Shown here: piece by piece, positions 9,677 through 22,670 of the stretch
Numbering within the stretch: the first letter of the stretch is position 1
How the letters are laid out: every line of letters starts with the position of its first letter
NCBI GenBank assembly: GCA_010093515.1
Contig: MU001686.1
Span: 665,125 to 729,124, forward strand
DNA length: 64,000 bases
DNA from: Lineolata rhizophorae
Taxonomy: Eukaryota > Ascomycota > Dothideomycetes > Lineolatales > Lineolataceae
Direction: 5' to 3'
Position numbers and translations under genes: made by a program
Notes under the pieces: model-generated
Database searches by the model: none
What the model saw: only the letters and a program-made list of their open reading frames with translations
What the model was told of the DNA's origin: nothing

Positions 9677-10896
9677 GTAGGAGACGGGGTCAACATCACG
9701 GCGGTGGCACGTAATTGTCATAGGGGCCAAAAGGCACATGGATGGCGTCGTGTAGGGGGTGGGCAGGTAATACGGTCCTTGGCAGAAGGCAATCGTAAGA
9801 CAGCTGGTATGACGGACTTGTAGCTCGAGTGTAATCGTGCCCATCGGGCAGTCTCTCCGCGTTCGATATCTTCAAAGAAGCCAGATATCCGCCGCTTTCG
9901 TTCCCCACCCACCCACCCCACACCTCGCAGCAGCCCAGGCAACATCGCCCGCCGCCCAACCCGCAGGCCAAAGGAAAGAGGAAGCCGCCGGGGCCCAACC
10001 GCCCGGCCAAACCCACGTAGAAACCGCCGACTCTGCGCGCGGAGCAAAAAAAAAAAAAAAAAAGCGCTAGGTCAAGCGCAGCACAGCAGAGCAGAGCAGA
10101 GCAGAGCCAAACGGCTCCAGCGCCTCTTCCTCGTTCCGCGCGCGGCAAAGTACCTAGTCGTGCCTGAAAGGGGAGAAAAACAAACAAACAAACTGATGCA
10201 GGAATGGTTCGTCCCGAAAGACCCGCTTCCTACCACGCCTCCCGCCAGCCCGGAACCCGCTAGTTAGCCCGGGGCGGACACAGCGGGGGACAATGGGCAG
10301 ACGAGCGGGGAGGATGAAGGGTGGGCGGGTTTGGGGGGAGTGGAAAAGGTGCGGTTCAGAGTGGAGGGGGCGGTGTTGGGAGAGCGGGGAGACGCCCGGA
10401 AGACGTATGTACAGTACTCCGTACGTAGGGCAAAAAGTACGAACCAACGCATGCGCCCGCACATATGCATCTGCACGGCACCGAATTTAACGGCACGTAT
10501 ACGTATGCCCCATCTGTAATGCACCGAGTCCACGGCGCAGCACACGCGCGAAGCGAATGAAAAAAGTTCAAAGCCCAGAGCCCGAAAGCCGCAAGAAACC
10601 GGTTTACCTAGCAAATGCGCCACCGGCTCCCCCACCCCAGAAATAAAAAATAAATACAACACCTCGCGGCGCCAAACTTAACAAATGCCTTGCTTGCTTG
10701 CTTGCTAAACTCAATAATCCCTCCAAAAAAAAAAAAGATCAAAGCCTCCCTCCATGGTCTTAGCAAGCAGAAAAACCCGACAGAAAAGCCACCCAGTCGA
10801 CGTCCCACACCCCTCCTCCAAAAAAAGAAAAGAAAAAGAAAAACGAGAAGCCGTTCATCACAAAAGTTCTCCCAACACACCCTACTACCCATCCCC

Positions 10897-10932
<36 letters not shown>

Positions 10933-11068
10933 TTTTTTTTCTTCCCCGTCAACCCAGTCTCTCCCTCCCCTCAAGAACACCGACCCCAAACTCCGCCCCA
11001 CCCCCTCCCTTTCCCAACCCCCTCCACCCTCACACCCTCACAACGCGTTCATCCTCCTCGCCTGCTCC
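9677..11068. other. Spacer between convergent checkpoint-mediator and TRK genes
   Basis: 1.4 kb holding two 3' UTRs. It contains an A-tract near 10047-10064, a (GCAGA)n run at about 10085-10106, TACGTA-type motifs near 10405-10430 and a C35-T8 homopolymer at 10898-10940. No coding signal was seen. Confidence 0.6.
10898..10940. repeat. Poly-C (35) followed by poly-T (8)
   Basis: An uninterrupted run of 35 cytosines then eight thymines, about 130 bp past the TRK stop codon. Homopolymers this long are prone to length errors in assembly. Confidence 0.9.
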
Positions 11069-14000
11069 TCACGACGCCTTCTTCCCCCCCTCAACCCCCC
11101 ACCCCTTCTCCCTCGGCGCCACCGGCCCCGCGCTCAACGCGCCCGTGATCAACCTGCCCAGTCCAGGCCCACGTCTGACGGGATGATGATGGTGATACGG
11201 CTGCGACGGCGGCCACGGCGCCGCTCCTCCTACTCCTCCTCCTCCCCCTCCTCCCCCTCGGACCCCGATGCCGTGCGCGCGGCCCCGCTGCTCCGCCAGG
11301 TCCAGCCCCGAGGATGACGACGCCGCCGCGCCGGCGCTCTCGCGCCGCGGGCCCGGCTTGGCGGCTCGGGACCAGGGGCCTACGCCCGGGGCCGGCGCGG
11401 CCGAGGACGAAGGGAGCACCGGCATGGTGGCGGCCGAGACGGAGCGCGGGAGGAGGCCTGGGTGGGGAGTGGCCGGCGTCTGGAGCGCGGGGGCTGGGGG
11501 AAATTGAGTCTGGAGGGAGAGGGCGGCGGGGGTGGATGCGTGGGGAGGAGGTACTGGGGGGCCCGAGGGGGTTGGTTCGGAGGCGGAGGCGTCGGTGGAG
11601 GCGGGAGCGTCGGCGGGAGCGGGAGCGGGAGCGGGAGCGGGAGGCGCCGAGGAGGAAGGAATTGGGCCGGGGGTGCCTGGGGTGCCCGAGGTATCGTCGG
11701 AGGGGGCGGGCCCGGGGGTCTGCGGCTGAGGTTGCGTCTGCTGGGTTTGCGTCTGCGTCATGGGCTGCATCTGCACCGGCGCCTGGCCCTGCGGTAGCGT
11801 GTGCGTGCGCGAGACGGCGTGCCCGAAGGCGCCCGGCGAGAGCGCCGTCGTCGACGCGGTCGCGGGCCCGCGGTCCGCGTAGCTCACGTTGGACAAGCGG
11901 CGCGCGTGGTGATGAGCCCTGCGATTAGCATCCTCATCCTCCCGGCGATGCAGCGTGTCCGACGGCAGCAGGATGGCGCGGTCGAGCGCGTAGGGCAAGC
12001 CGCGGTGGCGCCCCCGCACCTGCATGGCGATGATGATGAGCTTGGACAGCGTCTTGAACTGGCCCGAGAAGCTGGTGTTGAAGCCGGGGTAGCCGAGCGA
12101 GAGCCCCACGGTGCCGTAGGCCGACACGATCTCGAAGAGGATGGCGAAGACGGAGAAGGCCCAGTCGCCGCCCGTCTGGGACTCGAGCCGGCCGCTCTCG
12201 ATGATGCAGATGAAGAAGAGGCCCAGGAAAACGTACCAGAGGTCGAACGAGAGCTGCCGGCGCAAGTGGGTGCCCACGTAGCTCTTCTCCAGCGCGTCTT
12301 CGTCCGCCTCGCTGCTGTCCGTGTCCGACTTGTAGATCCCCAGCGACTTTTCTTCGTACACGTTGGTCCGCCGCATGCTGATAGCTACGGGGAACACAGA
12401 GATGTACATCATGATCATGTACGACACTTGGACCGCGGGTTGCAGGTCGCCGATGCTGCAGGCCGAAAAGCCCGCAGTGCGCGTCGACGCCGCGTTGAAC
12501 AGGCCGACCAGCACCTTGATCCCGGGATGGAGCGCCTCGACCGTCGCCTCGTTGAGGTCCAGAATCACAAACAGGATCAGATCCGTCCCGTTGAGGATGA
12601 CCAGCACCCAAAACAGCCACCAGGTCGCGGGGCTGGGGAAGAGCAGGGTGAAGCACCTACGGGGATGGTCGAGAAGGAACCGCAGCTCTTCCCACAGGCC
12701 GGTTCCGTGAGGCACCACCTTGGACATGATCCAGATGATGAGCCGGAGCATGCACGGGAAGCCCGTGTTGCCGATTATGATGAGGAACGTGCCGAGCAGA
12801 AGCGGAAACACGGCCGTCTGGAACGAGACCATCGAGTCCGGCGTGAGCGTGAAGCCGAGATCGTTGAAGAGCGACTGCGCCGTGAAGAAGCCCCACCAGA
12901 CCGGGCTGATGCCGACGCTCCTGACGTATTCGGAATAGCCCCCGACGCGCAAGATCCACGGCACGAGACAGATCATGCCCAGCACGTGAAAGCCGATGAA
13001 GTAACAGACGAGGATGATAGCCAACGTCTTCAGCGACCTGTACTCGATGCCGCCCAGCTCCTCCCTCTGCGATTCCGTCAGGTCCACAAACGCGGAGTTG
13101 CGGCCGATCGTCGGCGCCCAGCTGAGATACGGCATCGGGTCCTCGTCCTGGCTGCGCGACGTCATGAAGCTGGCAAAGGTTCGCGACCGCGGCCGCGGGC
13201 GGAACGACGCGGCCTCGTCCTCCTGGCCCGTCGCTTGCCTGTGGATGGTGGAGAAGCGCTCCCGGAGCCGACCGCGCGGCCGGTCGGGCTCGTCGATGGT
13301 GATGTTGCGCTTCAGCGGGTGGTCGTCGCCGTTCAGCTCGTTGACGGCGTGGCCGTCCTCATCGTGGGGCGGCTGCGGCTTGCGCTGCTCCACGGGCGAG
13401 TCGCTGTCGTACGGATCGCGCTCGTCGTCGTCCTCGACGCGCTGCGGGACCTGGCCACGGTCGTACTCTCGCGGGCCCGGGATGCGAAGGGTGCCCTTGT
13501 CTTTCGGATTGCGCTGGTTTTCCACGAAGGCGATGTGCTGCTCCGGAGACCGCTGCTCGGGGACTCGTTCCAGGTTCGTAATGAAGCGCGGAGTTTGAGG
13601 GACACCACCCTTGTTGACCTCGTCGGCGAACGTAATGTCTCGGTGCAGAGACGGATGGTCGCCGTTCGGAGGGGCTGTCGCGGGCGTCTCCAGCTTGGGC
13701 TCTTCCTCGCCCTCAGGCTTGTCAATGTTACCATTGCCATTGCCGTTGGCGTTAGCGTTGCCATTAACGTTGGCGTTGGCGTTGCCATTGGCGTTGCCAT
13801 TGGCGTTGCCATTGCCGCTATCCGACGTATCCGCGGAGCCCTTTTCCTGCTCCACCTCCTTCACCTCATCTTTCTCAGGCGCAGGCTGATCGTGGGCACC
13901 ATCGTGAGTGAGGCTGCGCAGGATCCGTATCGGCCGCCCGCGAATCCCGATGTGCCGTTCCTCCCTTCCGATGCTGCGATCATCCCGGCCGAAGCTTGTC

Positions 14001-14672
14001 GTTCTGGACCGGCTGCGCGTCCGCCGGAGGATGCGCACCTCCCTCACGACGTTCTGGAAGCGTTTCTCAAACCAGTAGAGACGGACGAAAACGACGAAGC
14101 CGTGGATGACGATGGGGTTCGTCAGGCAAGCGACCATGTAGAACATAATCTACGCGGGACCGAGATTAGGAATCAGCTGCGGAAACGCGGTTCCGAAAAA
14201 GAGCTCATACCTGCTGGTATAAGAACAGCTTGTTTATATCGACGCTGCAAAGGTTGAGTAAGCATTGTAAATCCCACCGAAAATCGGCGCCTGTTCCGGA
14301 AGCTACAGGGACCAAAAGAGCTGCTAGCAGGGACATACGTATTCAAGCCGCTCTGCGTGGACGCGCCGCTGGCAAAGAACAAGGCATCAATGTACGCCAG
14401 GTTGCCGTGCGGGTATATTACTATGGACGTAAGGATGATCATGAAAATAATGTAAAGGTCTGTTCGACGGGACCGATTACGCCTTGCGTGTTAGCTCATT
14501 CGTAGTGGGGCCACCAATTGGCGCCCCGCAACAAGATGAAAGGACACCAGGGCGAGAAACGGGGTTCCATACAATGCAGCATGATGAAGTTGAAGCGCGG
14601 CCGGCGGAAGCGCAGCGAGCGTGGCATGTTGGCGCGCAGCCATTGCCACATCTCGATCCAGGGCCCGAACAT
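11069..14672 (-). CDS. trk1: TRK-type potassium transporter
   Basis: Four exons: 14672-14573, 14459-14339, 14244-14211 and 14149-11069, giving 1111 residues. An in-frame TGA 21 bases upstream fixes the start. All four pore loops of the Trk/Ktr/HKT fold are present: STQSGLNT in loop A, NDLGFTLTP in B, RTAGFSACS in C and GTVGLSLG in D. Each has the filter glycine expected of a K+-selective carrier. Eight membrane helices are visible, with the large hydrophilic insert between the first two M-P-M units that is typical of fungal TRKs; it holds an Asn/Gly repeat and many RSRS phosphosite-like clusters. After the last helix comes GRHRGLPYALDRA, as in fungal TRKs, then a Pro/Ser/Gln-rich tail of about 240 residues. 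It would import K+ at the plasma membrane. Intron 1 has a good GCTAAC branch point. Confidence 0.93.
13726..13816 (-). repeat. Hexanucleotide minisatellite encoding Gly-Asn-Ala-Asn repeats
   Basis: Tandem six-base units (GGCAAC/GCCAAT type on the coding strand) encode an about 28-residue G-N-A-N run in the cytosolic loop of the TRK transporter. The repeat keeps the frame because its unit is a multiple of three. Confidence 0.85.
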
Positions 14673-17051
14673 CTTGAAGGAGTCGGGACGGCGTCAATTG
14701 CGCCGCACGGGGGGTGTCTCGGTTTGCAATTGAGGAGGTGGCGGCCCGTATCAGGACCTGCCAAAGGCTGACAGGCGCTCGCTGGAACGGTACACGAAGA
14801 AAGAGCCGGGGCTGGGTTCGCGGGCCTGTTGGGCCGGCCCGCGTGACGAAAGTTGGCCCCGAGCAAGGACGATCCGACAAAAACCGAACAAAACAAAGCG
14901 AGAAGGCGTTGAATGCAAAATCTATGACACGAACAAAAAAAGAAAAAAAAGGAAAAGACGTATGCTTCGAAGAGAAGTGGGAAATCGAAAATGAAAAGAC
15001 CGAGCCTCTTTCTCTGTTTTAGGTAGGTTCTTCTCCTCTCTTTCTACGATAGTGCAGCCATGGTGGACCGAGAAACGCTGGGCGAGTGTTGGGCAATTGG
15101 GCGGGGTGGAACTTTTTTTTTTTTTTCGTGACGATACGGAGAAACGCGCGGCGTAGGCACTACCTACGTAGGTATGTAGGCAGGTAGGTAGACAGGTGAG
15201 TGAGTGGGCAGGGCACCACTACAGCAGCGGCGGACTGGCCGCAAATTGCGTGCAACGGACGCAGCGGGCGGCGCTAGAGCGTGACATGAAGAAGCGGGTG
15301 GAATTGGCCGGCGCGACGGAGCGGGAGAGAGAGGGAGAGAGGGAGAAAGAAGGAGAGGGAAAGAAGCTGACGACAGGGGTTGCAGGCAAACAGGCAGGCA
15401 GGCAGGCAGGCAGCTCGGGAGCCGGGCAGGGCAGGGGCAAGGGGGGGATGGGAGAGAGGGAGAGAGGAAAAGAGAGAGAGAGAGAGCGTGGAGAGAGACA
15501 CGAGAGGAAGAGAGAGACAGAAAGGAAACAGAAGAAAGGACGAGACCTCGCGCGCGCGCACACGCAGCATCTGGGTTGGTCGCGAAGGGGGACCCGGAAC
15601 GGATTACGTGAAGGGCGTCTGGGGGCCGCCGGTTGGCCGGCGCCGCCCCGGCCGGCCGGTTGCCATGTGCTCGGCGTCGCCGTCCACTCGGAGTCGAAGC
15701 TTCCATTTTCCCTTCTCTTGGTTGCCACCGGGCGCCCAGCTAATCAGAATCAAACAGCTGATGCCCCTTTGTTTCGCTCGGCAATTGGATTGTAATAGCG
15801 TCGACTTTTATATAGAGAGCGCCCCCGAACCAGCCATGTAGCATCCGATTGCCCAACCGCCAGCTCCCGCAATCCCGCCCCTCTCGTTGCGCCGACCAGC
15901 ATGTCATCAGCGACCGCCCGCGGCGGCGGAAAAGAAAAGAGGTCGCCAAGGGGACGCGTGGCAGGCAGGCGACGTCCAGGCACACCTACCTACACAGGCA
16001 CGCACCACGCAAACGGTAACCGGCACCCTGTTGTCCCGCACCACATCGTCCCTGGTACCTTCCAGGTACGTGCGTATGTACACACTACGCAGGTAAGCGA
16101 CGCGTCGCGCTCGCCGTCGTGCTCCCGAGCTCGTCAGCAACGACGGCCCCCGCGCATACTACTACGTACATATCCGCCGCAACCGAGCTCCCTACCCAAT
16201 CGGGCCACATCCCCCGAGCCGCGAAGGCACCCAGGCTCGACGCTCGACGCTCGACTTCCTCGACCCCTACCTCCTACGTAGTACATACCTACTACCTCCA
16301 TGTGCCGGGTGATTCAGCTCCTCCCGGCCCAGACAAGAAAAAAAAAAAAGGAGAAGAATGACAGGATCAGCAAACACACCATACAAGCACGACTCCTCCC
16401 GTCTCTGCCCCGCTTCGACAGGCCGGTCTGATGGATGGATGGATGGACGGACGGCTAGACGGTTTGGAGGCCTCCCTCGAAAGGGCGCGAATGCAATTGT
16501 TACATGCGAAAAGAAGAGCGCGAAAAAAAAAAAAAAGGAGAGGGAAAAGCATAGCGGACCAACACGAAGCAGCGAAAGAAAAGGCACGAGGTGAATAGCA
16601 GACGGGGCGACGAGCAAACGACCATGCCGATCCCCTCTGCACCAGCCACGCGCGGCTCAATACATGCGTATATGCGGGCAGGTAGGTGTACGTAGTCTCG
16701 GCAGTAAATACGCCCTGGTGCTCCCCCGTCGGCCCGCGGGCTAGGTAGCAGACAACGTAGTTGGGCCACTATCAAATACAATCTGTACATCCCTCCCTCA
16801 CCACCTAGTACAAGGCGCACGCACGCACGCTCCTCCTTCACTTCACTCCACTCCACTCCACTCCACTCCGCATTCCACCATGCCGGCCCATCCCCAGAGG
16901 AACCGTACCCCTCGCCATCCGGCGCTCCCTAGCCATCGGCCATCGGCCATCGGTGCCGCACGGCCATCACCTCCCCACCTCCCTTCCCTCCTGCCACCGC
17001 ACGCTCTCTACCCCAAAATACTCCCTACCCAACATTCCCCTCCCTCCAACC
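14673..17051. other. Spacer upstream of TRK with microsatellites
   Basis: 2.4 kb between the TRK start and the glycogen synthase stop, so it holds the TRK promoter and leader. Repeats include (GGCA)n near 15398-15416, a GA-rich purine tract at about 15320-15540, (GGAT)n near 16430-16450 and (ACTCC)n at 16845-16869. TACGTA/CCTACGTAGG-like motifs lie at about 15163-15190, 16070-16095, 16160-16170, 16270-16290 and 16680-16697. Open frames here are low-complexity translations of these repeats. Confidence 0.6.
16845..16869. repeat. (ACTCC)n pentanucleotide microsatellite
   Basis: About five perfect tandem copies in the TRK / glycogen synthase spacer. Confidence 0.85.
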
Positions 17052-19721
17052 CTACGTCCCATTAACCTCGATCGTCGTGGTCGCCCCCCCCGCCGCCTTC
17101 TTCTGCTTCAGCGTCAACGGAAACGGATACTCATCCGGGTCCTCCTCGTCCCTGCGCGCGCACACACACACAAAAGTTAGCCACAAGTCTCAGCCTCAGC
17201 CTCACTCACCCCAAGCGGACACCACCCCCCCCCCCCAAAAAAAAAGCCCAAAGAAAAGACAAAACAAGAGCAAGGGTCCACACTCACGGCAACTTCCACG
17301 CGATGTAATCCTCGGTGCTGAGCCCCTCGCGGCCCTCCTGCAGCGACGCGAAGTCGCCCGGCGTCATCATGCCGGACCGGTCGCGCGGCGACCCGGGCTC
17401 CGACAGCGGCCGCGAGATCTTCACCTCGGCCGACCCGAAGAAGTCGGGCTCCGCCTCGCCGTCGAACGAGTCTGGGTAGGCTGTTTTTTTTGTGTAATTT
17501 TCGCGCACCTTCGTCAGCTTCTTCTTCTTTTGTTTTTTCCTCTTCTTTGTGGCAAAAGTATTGAAAAGAAGGATAAGAAAAGAACACTCACCTCGCCTCA
17601 GGGCCAGCTGCCTCGCCTTGACGTACTCCATGCCCATGCGCTTCCAGTCGAGCAGGTCGCTGAGGCGCTCGGTGCGATTGCGCTGGTTGATGCGCTGGCG
17701 GCGGCTCTTCTTGGCGAATTCGAACATGAAGTCGGCCAGCTGGTTGACCGAGTCGTCGACGCCCTTTGTCCGCCGGTCCACGATGTAGATGCCGTAGTCG
17801 GACGCGTTCTCGATCAGCTCTTCCATGTAGCAGCCGAAGCCCGACAGGTTCGTCGTGATGGACGGCACCCCCATGACGGTGCACTCGGCCGGCGTGTAGC
17901 CCCACGGCTCGTAGTACGACGAGAAGACGCCCATGTGCGTGCCGCGCACGAAGTCGTCGTAGTCCATGGGCAGCACCGGGTTGCCCGAGTTGAGGAACTC
18001 GGGGTGGAAGACGATCTTGACCCGGTCCGACGGGTGGTTGAAGAGCTGGCAGCGCCGGATCTGGTTCAGGATCGGGTCGTCGCTGTCGTTGACCATGTTG
18101 TGCGTCACGATGGGCGGCAGGCTGTTGCGCTTCATGGCGAAGAGGCGCCGCCGCAGCATGATCTTGTCCGCCGGCGAGATGAGGTCCTTGTCCTCGGGCA
18201 GGTCCGAGCCCTCGTGCCACGACAGCGACCGCTCGAACAGCCGCTTCCCGACGTTCTGCTCGATCACCCGGACCGAGTCGTGCAGGGACTTGATCACCGC
18301 CTGGCCCCGAAGCGCCTCCACCGTCAGCGAGTGCGTCTGCGCCGGCATGATGATGAAGGCCACCACCGTCATGGGCGAGTTGGCGCTCTTCATCCGGTGG
18401 TTGAGTCGCGCCAGGGATTCGATGAACATGTCGACGCCTTTGTTCCGGTACTCGTAGCGGCCGGCCGTGAAGAAGTAGAGCGTGTTTTCCAGGTCGAAGT
18501 TGTTGTGGCCGTAGAAGTGGCCGCGCACAAAGTCGTGGATCCGGTGCTTGGCCGTCTCGTGGAGGTTCTGGAACTCGTGCGTTGCCGAAAACTTCTTGAC
18601 GTTCAGGCCGTTGGGCAGCACGCCGTCCGGCTTGCGTTTCAGCAGGTGCTCGCTCTCGTAGGCCGTGATGTGGGAGACGGTGGTGAAGACATCGGCCGAG
18701 TGGGCCGCCCCTCGCTCGATGCAGTATCGGTGGTAGATGCCCCGCTTGCCCGCCTCCGCATCCACGTCGAACCATTGGAGGTTGTTATAGAAGTCCACGG
18801 AGCCCGCACACAGATAGCGGCCGAGGAGGGTAGCGTGGGTCGTAAAAATGGTGGTAACGTCTATCCTTCGCTTCTTGCAGAGAGGGATCGCGACGCCGGC
18901 GAGCCACTCGTGGAACTGAGCGACCACGGCACGTTGCTTCTCATGGTATACGAACTACAGCAGGCGAGAGGGGGAAAAAAATATTTTTTCTCAGCAAACG
19001 AACGTCACCACAAAAAGGGCCAGGCGTGCTCATTTTTTGGGGGGGATGTTGACCAACCTCTCCAAGGAACCACGCGATAAGATAACCAAACACTATGGCT
19101 TCGTTGGTCTCGGCGTCGCCGGGCGGCGAGGGAATGCCGGCGACGGACCACAGATCGCCTTTCCACTCGTCGAGGTAGCCGTACGCGGTGGAGGTGTCGA
19201 AGAGCAGAACTCGCGGAGCGCCGTCGATGAGCCATCTACCGTACAGCGTCTGGATGCCCCGCTCGTTCATAGCCTCGACCGTCGCTTTCAAGGGCGGGTC
19301 CTTGATCTCGAGCTCTTCGACCTCGACGGCGGCCTGGTACGGTGGGGAAGCGGTATGGTCAGCGCGCGGCGCAGTCTTTCATCCCGAGCAACAGCCGGGC
19401 GACGAGGAACATCTGCCTCGGCGATTGGACGTACCGACGCCCTGTTGAGCGGGCCGAGGAGCGTGTAGGCGGATCCATACTCGGCCGTGGTGACCTGGGC
19501 CTTGGACTTGATGACGGAGTAGATGCCGCCCACTTTTGGCGTGCGATGCAATTATTGGTCAGCTGATGAACGTGACGGTCCCGACGCCGGTCGGGCGCGG
19601 GCGGCAAGGACACGAAGGAGAGGGCAGCAACGGGCGCATTCGTGCGCGACGAACCTCGGTTTGCGACCTCGGTCGCGACCTCGAAGAGGTAGTGGTTCGC
19701 TACGTCGCGCGTCTGGCTCAT
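17052..19721 (-). CDS. gsy1: Glycogen synthase (GT3 family)
   Basis: Six exons: 19721-19655, 19532-19435, 19333-19058, 18954-17592, 17480-17288 and 17151-17052, giving 698 residues (yeast Gsy2 is 705). The enzyme transfers glucose from UDP-glucose to the non-reducing end of glycogen in the cytosol. Diagnostic segments: [14 protein letters not shown] at the N-terminus (nucleotide-binding loop), [21 protein letters not shown], and the acceptor/UDP-site block [17 protein letters not shown]. The arginine-rich helix [14 protein letters not shown] contains the residues that in yeast sense glucose-6-phosphate. The tail has [15 protein letters not shown], resembling the inhibitory phosphorylation sites of fungal and animal enzymes, and then an acidic [11 protein letters not shown] segment. 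Exon 1 ends on a GTTCGT donor and exon 2 follows an AAAAG acceptor, a weak pair supported by the protein match. Metabolic control by G6P and phosphorylation is inferred from the family. Confidence 0.95.
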
Positions 19722-22210
19722 GGCGGAAAACGTCGGGGGGGGATTGCGATGCGGCGGGCGGTTCGGTTGCTGCTCAGCGGGATGGCGTCGGGGGCGGGAG
19801 CAGCACGGCCTAGGGAAAGGAGGGAAAGGGAGAAAAGAAAAGCGCGGCTTGGGTGTCGCGGACAAAGGGCTGATCGAAAACGGGGATCAAATGGGCGGCG
19901 GGGATGACGCTGGTGTCGGGCCAATGTGGTACGCGCCCTTCCCGGGGCTGGAAGAGAGAGGAGAGGGAGAGAGAGAAAGAGAATGGGTGAATTGGCCCGG
20001 GGATCGGGGAAGCGGAGGGGGAGGACCGGGGGGGCCCCGACCACAGCTTTTTAACGGGGGGCAGCAGGCCCAGAGCAATTGATGGTTGCGGCGCACGCGC
20101 GTGGCGATGGGGCCTTCTCTGCGGCCACGCGCTGTATCGCTGCAGAATCAGGCTCGCGGCCGCACACACGCGAAGAGGAGGGAGCAGGAAAAAGGGGAGG
20201 AGAAATGTTCGAACTGAAGCGGAATGGCAGCGGGAAGAGAGGGCTGGAGCTTCCGGCGGCGGCGAACGGGGCGGTTGGCGGGGCGATGGCTGGGGCTCGG
20301 CGCCCCGGGTTGGGAAAACTCGAGCCCCGGGCGGCCCGATGACGTATGCGGAGCCGGGCTCCAAGTACATGCCACGCACATATTCCGTCCTTGTCGTGGC
20401 CATGCCTACGGCAGCTGTCCCGCCGCCCAATGCCGCTACATCGCCATCCGTATTGTCTCGTCCGATCTCGTTGATGCCGCCGTGCAGGTATAGCGCTGCA
20501 GCGGTACAAGCGCTCAATGGCCAGACGCGCCCGTTCGCGAGCTAACCCACCGTTGCACGCGTAGGTCTCTAGCTCCCATGCACCATCTTTGCCGCACGTG
20601 GGAGCTCTCTTCAAGATGGCTCTAATACTTACAGTGAGATCAATTAAAGATCAGCGAGCTACCTAGACCTTTTCAACCTCGGCCAAGGGCCCGCGCGCCC
20701 GCGGACACTCTTCCCCGGATTACCGCATCCGGACAGGTCATGAGGACGCACCTACGGCTTCCCTTTACCTCCACTTCACGTATGCTTTCCGAGTCCCGCA
20801 ATCGAAGACGAACTGCATCGATCTCGCAATGTTTAGGGGCAAAGGACGCAGCGCAAGAATAAAGCCGCTACCTACCTACGCAGTAGGCGAGTGCTCCGTG
20901 TGCTCCGCCCAATGGAACCAGCTTAGCAGCACCGCCAAGCTCGGCCTGGAATCCCCACCAAAGCTGGCCCCCCCGGCTCCTCATCGGACGGGCCTGGACC
21001 CTTCCGCGCACAGAGCGTCCGCTCCCAACAGCCAACAACGCTTTAGCGTCTCAAAATTTGCGCCTGGGGCAACAAAAGGAAAAATAGTAAATAGTAAATA
21101 AATAAAAATAATGAAAACGCAAATGAAAGATAGAATACAATGTCTTTGCCCGCCCCAACGGCGCCAACGCGTTCGAACCGCGCCTTGGTTGGCATCTGGC
21201 CTGTGGTTCTGGCCCTTGGGGCACGCCAACCGGGCCTCTGCACGTGCGTGCGCAGCAGTACCTGGTACATACACCCGGGGAGGACCGCGATCCATGGCTT
21301 GCTGGGCGCCCTAATCCATTCCTGGCACTGTGTTTGCTCGTCCGTTCGGTCCCAGGCGAGGAGCCCAAGACATATGTTACGCATTACATACGTAGTAGTA
21401 CGGGCCTGGGCCATCGCTCCTTCCGCAACTTGGCTAGCAGGTCTTTCGTGGAACCGGCGAGCCGAGGGGTCCCATGGCTCTCTGCGGCCCGAGGCCGCAC
21501 AAGCGACCCGACGTTCCTGAGGAGATCCCGGAGAGCTTTTTAGCTTCAATCGCTGCAAGACGTGTCCAAGTAAAGTATGCCGGAAGCCAATATACTATTT
21601 AACGAGGGCTAGCCCTGCGGCATGAACAGACATATTCCCATCCTGCCAAGTTTCACCCGGCCTAGACGAGGAAAGGGATCGAAGCGTGTAAATTACAGCC
21701 CGGAGTCCAGCCACACTCTCCGGTTGAGTTGCTTTACCTGCCTATTCAATGTGTCCACTCCCTTTTTATACCGAGACTCTGGTTCTAAACTTAACAGTGA
21801 GGCACGGCCGAACAGGACTCGGAAGAAGGCTAGAGACATAGGCATCCCAAAATGCAAATTCCGTTCGTTTCCCAATCTGTCCACAATCACCAGCGGCCGC
21901 ACTCATTTTGAAATCATTTGCCCTGAATGGATCTAACTTTTCCTGCCTCCGACGAGCCGTGCCCCGCTGCACCCAGCGCTCTCGTCTATCTCCTTCAGCC
22001 TTCCCATTCCTGTTCTTTGCCTCCTGAACTTCCCGCCCCGAAACCTCGTGGCGCTCATGCTCTCCGAAGTTGCATCCCGCCACGCCTCCTACGCCAAGCG
22101 CGCAGCAATCGCAGAACAGAAAAGGCCCCCTCTATCCCAGGCGGGCCAACGTCCCCAGCACGTCAAGCAACCACTTCAGCTCCACACCACAAACCCCCCC
22201 ACCACACCCA
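19722..22210. other. Long spacer upstream of glycogen synthase
   Basis: 2.5 kb with the glycogen synthase promoter and the 3' end of the pICln-like gene. It has a GA-rich leader (19950-19985) and TACGTA/CTACCTACCTAC-like motifs near 20870-20885 and 21387-21400. The open frames are short, overlap on both strands and match nothing I know. Confidence 0.55.
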
Positions 22211-22637
22211 TCACCCCGTCCTCCTCCACTTCGTCTCCCCATCCTCCTCCCCATCCACACCATTCCCCTCCTCCGCTTCCACCCCCTCCCCCTCCTCCTC
22301 CCCCCTCCCCCTAACCCTCCCCGCCCCNNNNNNNNNNNNNNNNNNNNNNNNNNNNNNNNNNNNNNNNNNNNNNNNNNNNNNNNNNNNNNNNNNNNNNNNN
22401 NNNNNNNNNNNNNNNNNNNNNNNNNNNNNNNNNNNNNNNNNNNNNNNNNNNNNNNNNNNNNNNNNNNNNNNNNNNNNNNNNNNNNNNNNNNNNNNNNNNN
22501 NNGCACACGCCGACACGGCGGCGAAGAGGGAGCGCGCCGCGGCCTCGTTGGGAGTGGCCGCGGCCACGGAGTCTGCCGCCGTGTCGGTGGCGGTGGTACG
22601 GCCTGGGATGAGCGTCAGGTCGATGGAAGGGAGGTCG

Positions 22638-22670
<33 letters not shown>

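Noticed and set aside
11801-14257. 818-codon plus-strand open frame
   Set aside because: Antisense to the TRK gene, whose pore loops and splice sites are unambiguous; GC-rich codon bias creates long shadow frames.
15164-15841. Several frames of 150-200 codons on both strands
   Set aside because: Translations of purine-rich and GGCA repeats in the TRK upstream spacer.
17077-19080. 667-codon plus-strand frame
   Set aside because: Antisense to glycogen synthase exons and runs through its introns.
21165-21185. B-box-like GTTCGAAC
   Set aside because: No matching A-box or cloverleaf, so no tRNA gene is called.
22300-22327. Telomere-like CCCTAACCC
   Set aside because: Only about one and a half units in C-rich sequence by the gap; not a telomere array.
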